A stretch of DNA of 44,495 nt from AP-15 sp036500965 (lineage in GTDB: Bacteria > Pseudomonadota > Alphaproteobacteria > ATCC43930 > CGMCC-115725), in assembly GCA_036500965.1 (NCBI GenBank), contig DASYBC010000141.1, positions 1 to 44,495 of the forward strand. The letters are read 5' to 3'. The notes beneath the pieces were generated by a model. That model saw nothing but the letters and a program-made list of their open reading frames with translations, was not told the DNA's origin and did no database searches. The position numbers and the translations under genes were made by a program. Below, piece after piece: positions 33,352 to 40,991 of this stretch (position 1 is its first letter; each line of letters opens with the position of its first letter).

Positions 33352-34581
33352 TTACACCGCCCCCTCCTTGTGCAATTCGGCGATCGCATCCTTGCCATAG
33401 CCGAGCCAGCCGAGAATTTCGTCGGTGTGCTCGCCCAAGAGCGGCGCGCGCTTCACCTCGACCGGCGAATCCGAGAGGTTGATCGGCGAGCCGACCTGGA
33501 CATAGCGGCCGCGGGTCGGATGGTCGACTTGGACCAGAAAGCCGCGCTCGTACAGCGACTTGTCCTCGTAAATGTCTTTCATCGACAGGATCGGGCCGCA
33601 CGGCACATCAACCTCGTTCAGCGCCGCCATGACCTCGAACTTGGTCTTGGTTATCGTCCATTTCTCGACGATCGAGAAGCATTCGGGGATCTTTGGCAGG
33701 CGCGCGGCCGGGGTCGCATAGGCTGGGTCGTCGATCAGCTCTTCGCGGCCGGCGAGCTTCATCAGCGGCGCCCATGAGGGCGGCTGGATGATCACATAGA
33801 CCCAATCATTGGGGCCGCCGGGAGCGCAGCGCAGCGCCGCGCCCGGCTGGCCGCCGCCCGAAGCATTGCCGGCACGCGGCACCGCCTCGCCGAATTCCTT
33901 GTTCGGGTATTCGGGTAATGGCCCGTGCGCCAGGCGCTGCTGGTCGCGCATCTTGACCCGGCAGAGGTTGAGGACAGCGTCGGTCATCGCCACCTCGACG
34001 CGCTGGCCGCGGCCGCTGCGCTCGCGCTGATAGAGCGCCGCGAGAATGCCGGCGATGGTGTGCACCCCGGTGCCGCTGTCGCCGATCTGCGCGCCGGTCA
34101 CCGTCGGCGGACCATCCTCCCAGCCTGTGGTGCTGGCGGAACCGCCCATGCATTGGGCGACGTTCTCGTAGGCCTTGCAATCGGCGTAGGGGCCGGGGCC
34201 GAACCCCTTGATCGAGGCATAGATGATCCGCGGATTCAATTCCTGGAACCGCTCCCACGTGAAACCGGCGCGGTCGAGCACGCCCGGCCCGAAATTCTCG
34301 ACGATGATGTCGCAGCGGCGCACCAATTCCTCGAGCACGGCCTTGCCCTTCGGCGCTTTCATGTTGACGGTGATGCTGCGCTTGTTCGAGTTCAGCATCG
34401 TGAAATAGAGGCTGTCGGCGCCCTTCACATCCTGCAATTGGCCGCGGGTGATGTCGCCGCGGCCCGGCAATTCGACCTTGATCACATCCGCACCCATCCA
34501 CGCCAGGAGCTGAGTCCCAGTCGGCCCCGCCTGGACATGGGTCATATCGAGGATGCGCACACCTTCCAATGCCTTGCTCAT
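33352..34581 (-). CDS. frc: formyl-CoA:oxalate CoA-transferase
   Basis: The 409-aa class III CoA-transferase has the Frc hallmarks almost unchanged: ILDMTHVQAGPTGTQLLAW (Gln17 region), GRGDITRGQLQDVKGADSLYF, LNSNKRSITVNMK, the catalytic Asp168 in GAQIGDSGTGVHTIAG, and a GGG loop in GNASGGGQPG. Frc moves CoA from formyl-CoA to oxalate, giving oxalyl-CoA and formate. The formate would feed the formate dehydrogenase encoded next door. Oxalyl-CoA decarboxylase, its normal partner, is not in this window. ATG 34581 is preceded by GAGGAAAG; a GTG four codons upstream would remove that site. It lies 21 bp after gntR. Confidence 0.93.
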   Translation of the reverse strand: MSKALEGVRILDMTHVQAGPTGTQLLAWMGADVIKVELPGRGDITRGQLQDVKGADSLYFTMLNSNKRSITVNMKAPKGKAVLEELVRRCDIIVENFGPGVLDRAGFTWERFQELNPRIIYASIKGFGPGPYADCKAYENVAQCMGGSASTTGWEDGPPTVTGAQIGDSGTGVHTIAGILAALYQRERSGRGQRVEVAMTDAVLNLCRVKMRDQQRLAHGPLPEYPNKEFGEAVPRAGNASGGGQPGAALRCAPGGPNDWVYVIIQPPSWAPLMKLAGREELIDDPAYATPAARLPKIPECFSIVEKWTITKTKFEVMAALNEVDVPCGPILSMKDIYEDKSLYERGFLVQVDHPTRGRYVQVGSPINLSDSPVEVKRAPLLGEHTDEILGWLGYGKDAIAELHKEGAV

Positions 34582-34602
34582 CTCTTTCCTCACTCTAATT
34601 CG

Positions 34603-35334
34603 TCATTCCCTCTTTCGGAGGGGTGACGCGTCGAGAAAATCGCCGTGCTGCTCGACGTGCGCGGCGAGCCCCAGCGTATGCTCGCGCGCCAGCCGCTCGG
34701 CGAGCTCGGGGTCGCGGCCTTCGAGCGCCTCGATAATCCGCATATGGTCGAGGATCGACCGCGCCGCCCGGTTCTCCTGGTGGATCGTGATCTTGCGGAT
34801 CGCGCGCATATGGATAAACAGGTTCTCGGTCATCTCGGCGAGCAGCCCGCAGCCGCTCATCTTGATAATCGCCTGGTGAAAGGCGATGTTCGCATCCGAA
34901 TATTCGGCAAGCCGATCGCCCTCGTTACCGCTACTGAATTCGGCCATCAGCCGGCGCAGATCGGCAATTTCCGCGTCGCCGGCGCACTCGGCAGCGAGCC
35001 GCGCCGCCATGCCTTCGAGCGCCGCCATGACCGTGATCATCTCGACGATCTCGCGCTTGGTCTTGCGCACGACAAAGATGCCGCGGCGCGGGCGGGTGCG
35101 TACAAAGCCTTCCTGCTCGAGCAAGGTCATCGCCTCGCGGATCGGCGTGCGGCTGACTCCTAGCCCCTCGGATAGCCGCCGTTCGTCGAGCCGGATCTCG
35201 TGCGGATGGTCGTAGATGTCCATCGCCGTGATCGCCCGCTTCAGCGCGGCGTAGGCAAGATCGCGGAAGCTGGTGCTGGTATCCAGCCGCCTGACGTTAA
35301 GGGTGGGGCTGGAGCGCGGGCCGGCTTCGGACAT
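34603..35334 (-). CDS. GntR-family (FadR/FCD) transcriptional regulator
   Basis: The 243-aa protein has an N-terminal winged helix (SFRDLAYAALKRAITAMDIY, then DERRLSEGLGVSRTPIREAM and GFVRTRPRRGIFVV) and an all-helical FCD ligand domain with metal-site residues in DANIAFHQAI and DHMRIIEALEGRD. It probably senses a small carboxylate, perhaps oxalate or formate, and controls the frc/fds genes that follow on the same strand. A perfect palindrome at 35341-35355 just before the start is the likely operator. ATG 35334 has no ribosome-binding site; the mRNA may be leaderless, or translation may start at ATG 35433 further upstream. Confidence 0.88.
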   Translation of the reverse strand: MSEAGPRSSPTLNVRRLDTSTSFRDLAYAALKRAITAMDIYDHPHEIRLDERRLSEGLGVSRTPIREAMTLLEQEGFVRTRPRRGIFVVRKTKREIVEMITVMAALEGMAARLAAECAGDAEIADLRRLMAEFSSGNEGDRLAEYSDANIAFHQAIIKMSGCGLLAEMTENLFIHMRAIRKITIHQENRAARSILDHMRIIEALEGRDPELAERLAREHTLGLAAHVEQHGDFLDASPLRKRE

Positions 35335-35340
35335 GCTTGA

Positions 35341-35355
35341 GGTATATCGTATACC
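35341..35355. promoter_or_regulatory. putative GntR operator and overlapping promoter
   Basis: GGTATA-TCG-TATACC is a perfect 6-bp inverted repeat of the GTATAC-containing kind that FCD-type GntR proteins often bind. On the minus strand TTGCGG and TATACC, 17 bp apart, could be the promoter, so the operator covers the -10 box. This predicts autorepression. The ATG at 35334 would then be at or next to the transcript start. Confidence 0.55.
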
Positions 35356-35474
35356 AGACAGCGCCGCAACCCGCTTTTGCGACTTCCGGTGCCGGATACC
35401 CGCATCCAAACCGCGCCGAGGGGCACCCCGCATCGCTCTTTCTCTCGCGTGCAGCAATCGAGAGGATTTCGACC

Positions 35475-36368
35475 TCATGCCGCCTGCTGGGAAAAATGTC
35501 GGATCAGCCAAGCGGCGGCGGGTCCCGGCGGAGTATCTGTGCGGTGAATTGCGTGCAAGGCATAAAAGCCGCCCAACCATTCGGGAAGGTCGAGCCGCTT
35601 CAAGCGTCCCGCAGCGAGATCGTCGTGGACCATCGGCTCGGGCATGTTGCCCCAACCGATGCCGGCCAGAAGCAGCGCATGCTTAGAACCCAAATCCGCA
35701 AGCCGCCACGTCCTGACACCGATAACCGAAAAATCGCGGCCTTCGGTCAGGGTAGAGCGATCGGTCAGCACGAGTTGCACAAACTCTCGCGCCGCTCCCG
35801 GTGCATGCGCCCGACCCGCCGCCAATGGATGGCCCGGCGCCGCCACCGGAATGAGCTCCACACCGCCAACCTTGATCCGTTCGATGCCGGGAAGGGTCGC
35901 GTCCACGCCGCTGATGCCGATATCGGCAATACCGGAATGGACGAGCTGGGTCACCGCCCCCAGCGCTTCGACGTACAGTCGCAACGTCACGGTCGGAAAG
36001 GTTGCCTCGAACGCCTGCATCGCATCGACCAGCCGCGCCGTCGGCAGCATCACGTCAACGGCGAGAGCGATCTGGGCCTCCAGTCCGTCGAGCAGCCCTT
36101 TGACCTTGGCTCGCAAATTGTCGACGCCAACCGAGACCGAACGCGCTTCCGACAGCACGGCGCTGCCGGCCGCGGTCAATGCCGGTCTGCGCGCTTGTTG
36201 ACGATCGAACAGCTGCACGCCGAGCTGCTGTTCGAGATTGGCGATCGCGTAGCTGACCGCCGATGTAGCGCGCCCGAGCCGGCGGCCCGCCGCCGCAAAA
36301 CTGCCCGTCTCGACCACCGTAAGGAAAACGGCGAGCTGATCGAGGCTCGGCACCCCCGGTCCCCGCAT
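35475..36368 (-). CDS. LysR-family transcriptional regulator
   Basis: The 297-aa protein has a LysR winged helix at the N-terminus (SLDQLAVFLTVVETGSFAAA, then LGRATSAVSYAIANLEQQLG) and the effector-binding domain from about residue 90. The RATSAVSYAI recognition helix and the GVQLFDRQQARRPALT continuation fit the group near YhaJ/CrgA. ATG 36368 is used because AGGAAG precedes it; an in-frame extension to 36458 crosses the divergent promoter region. It is divergent, with 92 bp between starts, from the VOC/cupin/GNAT genes, which are the likely targets. Confidence 0.9.
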   Translation of the reverse strand: MRGPGVPSLDQLAVFLTVVETGSFAAAGRRLGRATSAVSYAIANLEQQLGVQLFDRQQARRPALTAAGSAVLSEARSVSVGVDNLRAKVKGLLDGLEAQIALAVDVMLPTARLVDAMQAFEATFPTVTLRLYVEALGAVTQLVHSGIADIGISGVDATLPGIERIKVGGVELIPVAAPGHPLAAGRAHAPGAAREFVQLVLTDRSTLTEGRDFSVIGVRTWRLADLGSKHALLLAGIGWGNMPEPMVHDDLAAGRLKRLDLPEWLGGFYALHAIHRTDTPPGPAAAWLIRHFSQQAA

Positions 36369-36460
36369 TTCAACTTCCTTGAACGATATGCGCAGAGTTT
36401 TACCGCTATCGCCGAACGGGGTGAATGCGTATCTCACGGTCGAGCAGAAGGAGTCCAATC

Positions 36461-36913
36461 ATGACAGACGGAACGAAGCCGCGGCTCATCGGCATCAATC
36501 ATGTCGCGATCGAGGTCGGCAACATCGACGAGGCGCTGGAGTGGTACGGCCGCATTTTTGATTTCAAGCTGCGCGGCAAGGGCGAGCGCAACGCCTTCAT
36601 CGATATGGGCGACCAGTTCGTCAACATGACCTTGGTGCCCGACCGCGCGGCCGATGGCGTCGAAAGGCGGCATCTCGGCTTTGTCGTCGACGACCGCAGC
36701 CGGATCATCGAGCTGGCGAAAGCCGCCGGCGCTCGCTTTGTCGAAGGCCCGTTCCTCGATTTCCTCGATCCGTGGGGCAACCGGCTCGAGATTATCGAGT
36801 ACTCGAACATCCAGTTCACCAAGGCGCCCAATGTGATGCGCGGCATGGGTCTGGCACTCGCCAAGAACAACAAGGCGAAGAAAGAGCTCGCCGACAAGGG
36901 CATGGGCGAATGA
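36461..36913 (+). CDS. VOC-superfamily (glyoxalase/dioxygenase-like) protein
   Basis: The 150-aa protein has the paired beta-alpha-beta-beta-beta modules of the vicinal-oxygen-chelate fold: GINHVAIEVGNIDEALEWYGRIF (first metal His), then RRHLGFVVDDRSRIIELAKAAG (second His), and FLDPWGNRLEIIEY (the Glu ligand). A basic tail (KNNKAKKELADKG) follows. Members isomerise, cleave or bind small ligands with Fe, Zn or Mn; the reaction here is unknown. AAGGAG precedes the ATG. It is the first gene of a plus-strand group (cupin next, 41 bp on) opposite a LysR regulator. Confidence 0.9.
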   Translation: MTDGTKPRLIGINHVAIEVGNIDEALEWYGRIFDFKLRGKGERNAFIDMGDQFVNMTLVPDRAADGVERRHLGFVVDDRSRIIELAKAAGARFVEGPFLDFLDPWGNRLEIIEYSNIQFTKAPNVMRGMGLALAKNNKAKKELADKGMGE

Positions 36914-36954
36914 GCGAAGGCGGCGCAGGGAGGATACGTCGAGGGGAGGACACC

Positions 36955-37413
36955 ATGACCGGAACCAAAGGCTTTGTCGTGCCCGCTGGAGGCGGGAAGC
37001 ATTTCGATTCGCCGACGCCCGGCCGCTGCTTTTCCTTGAAGCTCCTCGGCCGCGAGACCGGTGAGAGCATCATGATGTTTGAGGAAACTTTGCCCGCCGG
37101 CGCCGCCAGCCTCTTCCATCTGCACCACGACAGCGACGAGGTCGCCTGGGTGCTCGCCGGCGAGTTCACCTTCAAGATCGGCGAAGAGGTTTCCGCTGGC
37201 GGGCCCGGCACTTGCGCGTTCATGCCGCGCGACATCCCGCATGCCTGGAAGAACACCGGCAGCGAAACCGGGCGCGTCTTGTTTCTCTATACCCCAGCCG
37301 CCGCCGGCGGCCTCGTCGAGGCGCTCGCGGAGCGCCGCCCGGCCACCGGCGACGAGCACAACAAACTCTTCCAGCGCCACCGGTGGGAAGTCGTCGGCCC
37401 AAACCCTCTTTGA
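36955..37413 (+). CDS. cupin-domain protein
   Basis: The 152-aa single cupin has motif 1 in HLHHDSDEVAWVLAGEFTFKIGEE (metal ligands HxHxxxxE, about residues 57-65) and motif 2 in GPGTCAFMPRDIPHAWKNTG, whose His is the fourth ligand. It resembles quercetinase/DUF861-like small cupins that act on aromatic or sugar substrates or only bind ligands. The start follows GAGGGGAGGA. It lies 41 bp after the VOC gene, so the two may act on the same compound under the divergent LysR regulator. Confidence 0.9.
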   Translation: MTGTKGFVVPAGGGKHFDSPTPGRCFSLKLLGRETGESIMMFEETLPAGAASLFHLHHDSDEVAWVLAGEFTFKIGEEVSAGGPGTCAFMPRDIPHAWKNTGSETGRVLFLYTPAAAGGLVEALAERRPATGDEHNKLFQRHRWEVVGPNPL

Positions 37414-37490
37414 GGGGTGCCTCTCCGGGAGGATAGTCGCTGGTACCGGTGCCGACGTCGCGATCCGAGCGACATGAAGGAGCCTGGAAA

Positions 37491-38129
37491 ATGACCCTGG
37501 CACGCGGCACGGACGGGCTGGAATCGGCTCGCCTCGTGCTGCGGCGGATCGCGCCGGACGATCTGCCGTTCTTCACACGCCTCCACGCACTCCCCGAAGT
37601 CGCGCAATATCTTTATCCCGGAGGCCGGCCGCGCTCGCCCGAAGAGACGGCTGCATGGCTGCGGGCTAATCTGGCGGGCTACCAGCGGCTCGCGCTCGGC
37701 AAACTTGCCGTCCTGCGCAAGAAAGACGGGGCGCTGATCGGGCGCTGCGGCTTGACCGATCTCGTTATTGAGTCTGCGACGCCCGAACGCGGGCTTCGTA
37801 GAGGATGGTTCGGGCGTGAAAGGGCGCCCGCCGGGGTCGCACTGACCTTCGAGTGTGAGCTCGGCTACACCTTCGATCCCGCCGTGTGGGGCCAGGGTTT
37901 CGCGACCGAAGCGGTGAGTTGCGTTCGCGATTACGCGCGCGACGTTCTGCGGCTGTCGTACGCGGTCTCGGCGATTCTTCCGCAGAACGCTCGCTCCCGG
38001 CGTGTCGCCGAACGGCTCGGCGTGCGAGCCGCCGGCCAAATGGAAGCGGTCGGTCTCACATTTGACCGCTACGTGTGGCCGCTCGCGACCGGCGGTGCGG
38101 CGCGGCTCCAGCCGGTAGACGCGAAATAA
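37491..38129 (+). CDS. GNAT-family N-acetyltransferase (RimJ/RimL-like)
   Basis: The 212-aa protein has the RimJ/RimL-type GNAT fold: SARLVLRRIAPDDLPFFTRL at the N-terminus, FECELGYTFDPAVWGQGFATEAV with the acetyl-CoA pyrophosphate-binding loop (WGQGFATEA), and AILPQNARSRRVAERLGVRAAG near the end. An insertion (about residues 95-115, GLRRGWFGRERAPAG) separates the central strands. Likely substrates are amino groups of proteins, antibiotics or small metabolites. The ATG is preceded by GAAGGAG. It lies 77 bp after the cupin gene on the same strand and may be cotranscribed. Confidence 0.88.
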   Translation: MTLARGTDGLESARLVLRRIAPDDLPFFTRLHALPEVAQYLYPGGRPRSPEETAAWLRANLAGYQRLALGKLAVLRKKDGALIGRCGLTDLVIESATPERGLRRGWFGRERAPAGVALTFECELGYTFDPAVWGQGFATEAVSCVRDYARDVLRLSYAVSAILPQNARSRRVAERLGVRAAGQMEAVGLTFDRYVWPLATGGAARLQPVDAK

Positions 38130-38226
38130 GCGCAGGCATGGAGGGCGGGTCCAACCCGCCGTGACGCCAACAACCCCGCTGGCGAGTGCGCTCCTGCACC
38201 CGCCCCCGGGGCTGCCGTCGTCGGCC

Positions 38227-39171
38227 TCAGCCGCCGGCGAGGTTCGGTGTCGGCTCCAACGGCAACCCCGGATGGCCGGTCAGCCGTTCGCCTTCCGCCT
38301 GCATCTCGCGGGCCTGTTTTTTGACCGCCGGGAGCACTGCGGCGATCTTCTCCATGTCGAGATCGGCCGCGACCCCCGGATAGCCGGCCCGCTCGATCAT
38401 CGCGCCCAGCTTGCGGTTGTCGAGCTGCTCGAACACCCAGCCGAGCGGATCCTCGACCAAGGTCTTGTCCCAATAGATGCGATGATTCTTGTTGCGCGGC
38501 CCGTAGTGGTAATGCGGCAACTGCCAGAAGCAGTCGAAGGCCAACAGCTCGGTTTCTTCGACATAGGGCTTGCCGGGAGTGCCGCCGATATCGGCCATCA
38601 CATGAACGGCGAGGCCGCCGTCTCCGCCCATCTGGCGTCGCATTTCGAGGCCGAACCTGATATTGCCGGCTTCAAAGATGTGCGTGCCGCGATTATGCTT
38701 GACCGTGTTCCGCTTGGTGGCGAACAGCTGCCGGGCGCAGGCCTCGACCTCGGGCAGCACGTCACGCACCGCAGCGGGATCGGCCGCTGCCGCAATTTGC
38801 GGATAGCCGGCCCTCTGCAGCATTTTCGGGAGCTTGTTCCCAAGCGTCTTGACCGTCCAGCCGATCGGGTTGCCGTCGGCGATCGGGTCCATCCGGTACA
38901 CCTTTACCGCATCGGCAAGCGTCTCGGACGCATAGTCTCCGGTCGTCGGCCCGGCGGCCTGCGGACTGTGGTTGTCTGGCCCGTAGACGTAGCTTTTTTC
39001 CTGGTCGAAGCAGTTGAATCGCAACAGGGTTGTCTCGCTGCCGGCGACATCCGCCGCCACCGCTATCGTGACACCCTGGTCGGCGTGATCGTGGATGTTG
39101 CCGTCCCACAATTCGTGCTTGACGATAAAGGTCAACGGGCCTGCCGTGAATCTCTGCGCTGCTTCGGCCAT
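38227..39171 (-). CDS. hypothetical protein with internal duplication
   Basis: I do not recognise this 314-aa protein. It consists of two related halves, about residues 8-148 and 166-289. Each contains, in order and at similar spacing, LL.F.CF (49/209), .YGP.N (62/222), GW (104/244), RAGYP (120/261) and VLP (138/279), and in the second half the sequence VHVMADIGG aligns with TIAVAADVAG. It is rich in His, Tyr and Trp with scattered Cys, has no signal peptide and no membrane segment. The conserved His, Tyr and Cys could bind a metal or ligand, but that is a guess. The start is placed at ATG 39171, with GGAG 11 bases upstream; an ORF extension to 39246 is less likely. It is divergent from gltX. 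Confidence 0.75.
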   Translation of the reverse strand: MAEAAQRFTAGPLTFIVKHELWDGNIHDHADQGVTIAVAADVAGSETTLLRFNCFDQEKSYVYGPDNHSPQAAGPTTGDYASETLADAVKVYRMDPIADGNPIGWTVKTLGNKLPKMLQRAGYPQIAAAADPAAVRDVLPEVEACARQLFATKRNTVKHNRGTHIFEAGNIRFGLEMRRQMGGDGGLAVHVMADIGGTPGKPYVEETELLAFDCFWQLPHYHYGPRNKNHRIYWDKTLVEDPLGWVFEQLDNRKLGAMIERAGYPGVAADLDMEKIAAVLPAVKKQAREMQAEGERLTGHPGLPLEPTPNLAGG

Positions 39172-39378
39172 TGCTCGGATGCTCCTCTCTGAAAGCTGGG
39201 CAGAGTGTACAAAACCGCAGCGATTATCGCACGGGTTTCTTGGCATTCATCCCGCTTTGCGCCCGCCGGCCGCATGGGATGATGATATCGGGGCAGAGAA
39301 ACCTGCTCGGGCTCGCCACTCGCGGGCAAACCGGCCGCGCCCAGGCACGGTCCGAACGGGAAAGATGGCGAGGGCGAA

Positions 39379-39409
39379 TTGACAGCATCTTCGGCGGTGA
39401 CAGTAGGTT
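39379..39409 (+). promoter_or_regulatory. possible promoter in the 307-bp gap before gltX
   Basis: A perfect TTGACA (39379-39384) lies 95 bp upstream of gltX, but the best -10 candidate, TAGGTT (39404-39409), is poor and 19 bp away. Apart from this I see nothing in 39172-39478: no repeat, RNA gene or credible reading frame. Confidence 0.3.
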
Positions 39410-39478
39410 GGCTGACAGGAGGCGCCCATTCCGCATCAGCGCGTTGATATCGGTCCTTGACTTCCCCATCCTCCAGGA

Positions 39479-40882
39479 ATGACCCCGACTGTCCGTTTCG
39501 CGCCGTCGCCGACCGGGTTCCTGCATATCGGCGGGGCGCGCACTGCGCTGTTCAATTGGCTCTATGCCCGCCATCACGATGGCAAATTCCGGCTGCGCAT
39601 CGAGGATACCGACCGGCTGCGCTCGACGCCCGAGGCGGTCAAGGCGATCATCGACGGCCTCCAGTGGCTCGGCCTCGACTGGGACGGCGACATCGTCTAT
39701 CAAGCCTCCCGAGCCGAGCGCCATGCCGAGATCGCCCGTCAGTTGCTGGCCGCCGGCCGCGCCTTTTATTGCTATTGCACGCCCGCCGAGCTCGAGGCGA
39801 TGCGCGAGCAGGCGCGCGCCGAAAAGCGCTCGGTGCGTTATGACGGCACCTGGCGCGACCGCGACCCCGCCACCGCTCCGCCGGGCGTGCCGCCGGTGAT
39901 CCGGCTCAAGGCGCCGCAAACCGGGGCCACGACGATCCACGACCGGGTACAGGGCGAGGTCACCGTCGCCAATGCCGAGCTCGACGACCTGATCATCCTG
40001 CGCGCCGACGGCACCCCCACCTACAACTTCTCGGTGGTGGTCGATGACCACGACATGGCGATCAGCCATGTGATCCGCGGCGACGACCATCTGAACAACG
40101 CCTTTCGCCAGACCCAGATCTACCGGGCGCTCGACTGGCCGGTCCCGGAATTCGCCCATCTGCCGCTGATTCACGGCCCCGACGGCGCCAAATTGTCGAA
40201 GCGCCATGGCGCGCTCGGGGTCGAGGCCTATCGCGACATGGGCTATCTGCCGGAAACGCTGCGCAATTACCTGCTGCGGCTCGGCTGGAGCCACGGCGAC
40301 GACGAGATCATTTCGACCGGGGACGCGATCCACTGGTTCGATCTTCACGCCGTCGGCCGCGCCCCGGCCCGCTTCGATTTCGCCAAGCTCGACAACCTGA
40401 ACGGCCATTACATCCGCAGCGCCGACGATTCCCGGCTTATCGCGCGCGTCGCCGAGCGGCTGGAGCACACCCTCGGCCACGCCTTGATCGACTCGCTTCG
40501 CGACCGCCTGCGCCGCGCGATGCCGGAATTGAAGCTGCGCCCGAAGACGCTCGCCGAACTCGCAGCCAACGCTCGCTTTCTCGTGGCTGCGCGCCCGATC
40601 TCGCCGGACGACAAGGCGACAAAGCTGCTGACGCCGCAGGCGCGCGCGTTGTTGGCGGGGTTGATGCCGATCCTCGACCGCGCTGAATGGCGGGCCGAGG
40701 CTATCGAGCAATGCGTGCGCGGCTTCGCCGATGCGAACGGGGCAAAGCTCGGCGACGTGGCGCAGCCGCTGCGCGCGGCTCTGACCGGGTCGCTCGCGTC
40801 GCCCGGCATCTTCGAGATCATGGCGGTGCTTGGCCGTGACGAGACGCTCGGGCGCATCGCCGACGCCGTCGAGCCGCCTTGA
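39479..40882 (+). CDS. gltX: glutamyl-tRNA synthetase
   Basis: The 467-aa class I synthetase charges tRNA-Glu. The HIGH motif appears as PSPTGFLHIGGARTALFNWL (residues 7-26), with RLRIEDTDRLRS after it; the KMSKS-equivalent is GAKLSKRHGALG (about 240), and SVVVDDHDMAISHVIRGDDHL lies between. The C-terminal anticodon-binding helical domain completes the usual length. Alphaproteobacteria often have two GltX proteins, one of which may charge tRNA-Gln for later amidation; which one this is cannot be told here. The ATG lacks a good ribosome-binding site. gltA follows after 109 bp, a pairing common in alphaproteobacteria. Confidence 0.96.
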   Translation: MTPTVRFAPSPTGFLHIGGARTALFNWLYARHHDGKFRLRIEDTDRLRSTPEAVKAIIDGLQWLGLDWDGDIVYQASRAERHAEIARQLLAAGRAFYCYCTPAELEAMREQARAEKRSVRYDGTWRDRDPATAPPGVPPVIRLKAPQTGATTIHDRVQGEVTVANAELDDLIILRADGTPTYNFSVVVDDHDMAISHVIRGDDHLNNAFRQTQIYRALDWPVPEFAHLPLIHGPDGAKLSKRHGALGVEAYRDMGYLPETLRNYLLRLGWSHGDDEIISTGDAIHWFDLHAVGRAPARFDFAKLDNLNGHYIRSADDSRLIARVAERLEHTLGHALIDSLRDRLRRAMPELKLRPKTLAELAANARFLVAARPISPDDKATKLLTPQARALLAGLMPILDRAEWRAEAIEQCVRGFADANGAKLGDVAQPLRAALTGSLASPGIFEIMAVLGRDETLGRIADAVEPP

Positions 40883-40912
40883 CCCGCGCTCTATCTCGCA
40901 CCTGCGAACGGT

Positions 40913-40941
40913 TTGCCAATCGCCCCCGAGGTGACTATTTT
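40913..40941 (+). promoter_or_regulatory. putative gltA promoter
   Basis: TTGCCA (40913-40918) and TATTTT (40936-40941) are 17 bp apart in the 109-bp gtlX-gltA gap. The start site would be near 40948, giving a short leader before the ATG at 40992. Confidence 0.6.
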
Positions 40942-40991
40942 CCGAGTGAAGCCGGGGTTGACCCGCGGGCATGGCGACGAGAGGTGCAGCG

